From the NCBI RefSeq assembly GCF_039602135.1, contig NZ_CP125942.1, forward strand, positions 2,728,001 through 2,792,000: a stretch of 64,000 bases of DNA, in the 5' to 3' direction. The position numbers were made by a program, and so were the translations under genes. This stretch comes from Glutamicibacter sp. B1. GTDB taxonomy: Bacteria > Actinomycetota > Actinomycetes > Actinomycetales > Micrococcaceae. Within the stretch, counting starts at the first letter, position 1. Every line of letters starts with the position of its first letter. A model generated the notes under the pieces. It was not told the DNA's origin and did no database searches. It worked only from the letters and a program-made list of their open reading frames with translations. Positions 62,918 through 64,000 of this stretch are shown piece by piece.

Positions 62918-63024
62918 TCTGCTGTTTAGCGTAGTCATGGCGGTGGCAGTTCACAATCATTTCGACGGCGTGCTTAGCGCCTTCCAAGTTTCTCAGAATA
63001 AGAATCGTGCTAAATTCGTGAATC

Positions 63025-63714
63025 ATGATCGCTTCTTCTGCTGTACCACCGGCCGCACTTGATCTGCTTATTTCTCAGGGATTCGACGCCACAAGTGTTG
63101 ATGAACTAGCGGCAGCTGCCGGGATCTCACGTTCCACGTTCTTTCGCCGCTTCGGTTCAAAAGAGAACATGGTTTTCGCTGACCAAGAAATGATCATCAC
63201 GCATGTTCAGACAACGCTGGCGGCTTCCTCTGTTGATGCGATTTCTACCTTGATCGATGCAGCTCACGTGGTCTTCGACCAGTACACGGTTAATCCCGAA
63301 GGTGCCCAACTGCGCCACAAGCTTCTGTCCTCCGTTCCGTCGTTACGTGAACGAGAGTTGGTATCAACCCATCGATATGAGCGCGCTTTTTACGAGTTTC
63401 TCTCTCGTCGAAACCTAGCCAACACAGCATCGGAGAAATCATTGTGCTTGGGAGTGAGCGCGGGTCTGGTGGCCATTCACAATGATCATCTAAGAACATG
63501 GCTCAAGGATTCAAACAGCACTGACCGTAGCAAGCTCGCTCATGATGTGCGCCTTTTCCTTGACCGTTTCGCTGATCTGCTTGGAGAAGATAACGAACAA
63601 ACCACCAAGACTTCGCCGGCACCAACGGTTGTTGTTTCCGTGTTGGATTCGGGTGCCGACGAGCAATCCATCTTGCAGGCTGTTTCCGCCGCACTCTCCG
63701 AGCGCAACAAATAA
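63025..63714 (+). CDS. TetR-family regulator
   Basis: A 229-residue TetR protein with the helix-turn-helix ATSVDELAAAAGISRSTFFRRFGSKENMVFAD (in two parts, about residues 23-55) and a helical ligand-binding half. The last 40 residues are polar with TTKTSPAPTVVVSVLD, unusual for the family. It is divergent from the DoxX-like gene. No Shine-Dalgarno is evident; TAAATT lies 8 nt before the ATG. Confidence 0.88.
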   Translation: MIASSAVPPAALDLLISQGFDATSVDELAAAAGISRSTFFRRFGSKENMVFADQEMIITHVQTTLAASSVDAISTLIDAAHVVFDQYTVNPEGAQLRHKLLSSVPSLRERELVSTHRYERAFYEFLSRRNLANTASEKSLCLGVSAGLVAIHNDHLRTWLKDSNSTDRSKLAHDVRLFLDRFADLLGEDNEQTTKTSPAPTVVVSVLDSGADEQSILQAVSAALSERNK

Positions 63715-63745
63715 ACACGCACCACACACCATGAAACCTAGTTTC

Positions 63746-63773
63746 TTGACATGACACTGCGTTCCATTAGGCT
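63746..63773 (+). promoter_or_regulatory. promoter of the acyl-CoA dehydrogenase gene
   Basis: TTGACA (63746-63751), 16-bp spacer, TAGGCT (63768-63773), 42 nt before the ATG. The short dyad GAAAC-CTA-GTTTC (63733-63745) abuts the -35. Confidence 0.5.
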
Positions 63774-63815
63774 AGAGATGAAAGTTTTTCACTCTAGCCA
63801 ATTTGGAGCGCTGAG

Positions 63816-64000
63816 ATGACCGAGCAGTCTACCGGTTTGGAATTTCCCACCGGAGTTGTTGAACCGGAGTACGACCTGTGGGCAGAAGACGTCAACATTG
63901 ACCCCACCGGAATCTTTGCCGATATTGATGCAGCAGACCTAGCCTGGCGCACCAAGGCACGCAAGTTCATCGTTGAAGAAGTCAAAAACGACATTCACGA
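63816..64000 (+). CDS. acyl-CoA dehydrogenase family protein, 3' end outside window
   Basis: The first 61 residues are visible before the window ends. The segment DIFADIDAADLAWRTK-like (FADIDAADLAWRTKARKFIVEEV) is the N-terminal helix pair of acyl-CoA or glutaryl-CoA dehydrogenases, FAD enzymes that oxidise acyl-CoA thioesters. GGAGCG lies 6-7 nt upstream of the ATG. The identification rests on a short fragment. Confidence 0.6.
   Translation, partial: MTEQSTGLEFPTGVVEPEYDLWAEDVNIDPTGIFADIDAADLAWRTKARKFIVEEVKNDIH

Noticed and set aside
1-64000. CRISPR arrays, insertion sequences, prophage, tRNA and rRNA genes
   Set aside because: Looked for repeated spacers, transposase or integrase motifs, and tRNA/rRNA sequences on both strands; none was recognised by reading. 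A tRNAscan-SE, ISfinder and CRISPR search would settle it.

Overview
The window reads as the chromosome of a high-GC Gram-positive bacterium, most likely a member of the Micrococcaceae (Arthrobacter/Glutamicibacter-like). The pointers are a copper amine oxidase whose active-site spacing matches the Arthrobacter globiformis enzyme, a DUF222-HNH protein, an Rv2629-type ribosome factor, a DtxR/IdeR-type iron box, and several genes that look leaderless (a -10 hexamer 6-7 nt before the start codon). The genus is an inference. I see no rRNA, tRNA, insertion sequence, prophage block or CRISPR array; most of the window is metabolic and transport genes, with small accessory clusters.

Region by region. 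1-8.7 kb: a partial class III aminotransferase, a helix-turn-helix/ImmA protein, a DUF222-HNH nuclease, then a PucR-type regulator divergent from an mmsA-type dehydrogenase and a second class III aminotransferase (an omega-amino acid degradation unit). 8.8-11 kb: an HtaA (haem-binding type) domain protein with a tiny membrane protein, a shikimate dehydrogenase, and a rifampin ADP-ribosyltransferase (arr). 11-21.3 kb: an amine/polyamine catabolic island with APC permease, two aldehyde dehydrogenases, AraC and TetR regulators, copper amine oxidase overlapping a His-rich membrane protein, and a FAD amine oxidoreductase. 21.3-30 kb: a TagF-like transferase, a zinc-binding lipoprotein, a YibE/F protein, a CPBP protease, an Rv2629/Balon-like factor, an Old Yellow Enzyme and mgtE with an unusual leader that encodes a 20-residue peptide. 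30.4-38.2 kb: the glycine/serine C1 operon gcvP-gcvT-gcvH-glyA, followed by sdaA, under a tandem glycine riboswitch.

38-48.7 kb: SGNH and beta-lactamase-like hydrolases, an APC permease, an RNase HI/NTF2-like fusion, a glutathionyl-hydroquinone-reductase-like enzyme divergent from MarR, an ABC exporter divergent from another MarR, and a TehA/SLAC1 transporter. 48.8-54.8 kb: a siderophore uptake locus (two permeases, an ATPase fused to a siderophore-interacting reductase, and a separately transcribed binding lipoprotein with an iron box) interleaved with an MBL hydrolase. 55-64 kb: a MacB/LolD-like ABC pair, a small redoxin, a stand-alone YqaJ nuclease, an MscS channel, a PhzF enzyme, a DHA2 exporter, a stress-type small protein, a DoxX protein with a divergent TetR, and the start of an acyl-CoA dehydrogenase.

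Functionally the window joins nitrogen-compound catabolism (amines, omega-amino acids, glycine, serine) with metal homeostasis (Fe, Zn, Mg, Cu) and detoxification. The least expected signals are regulatory: the mgtE leader peptide whose Shine-Dalgarno is complementary to its own coding sequence, the iron box framed by a 10-bp inverted repeat, and dyads placed exactly in promoter spacers of MarR/TetR genes.
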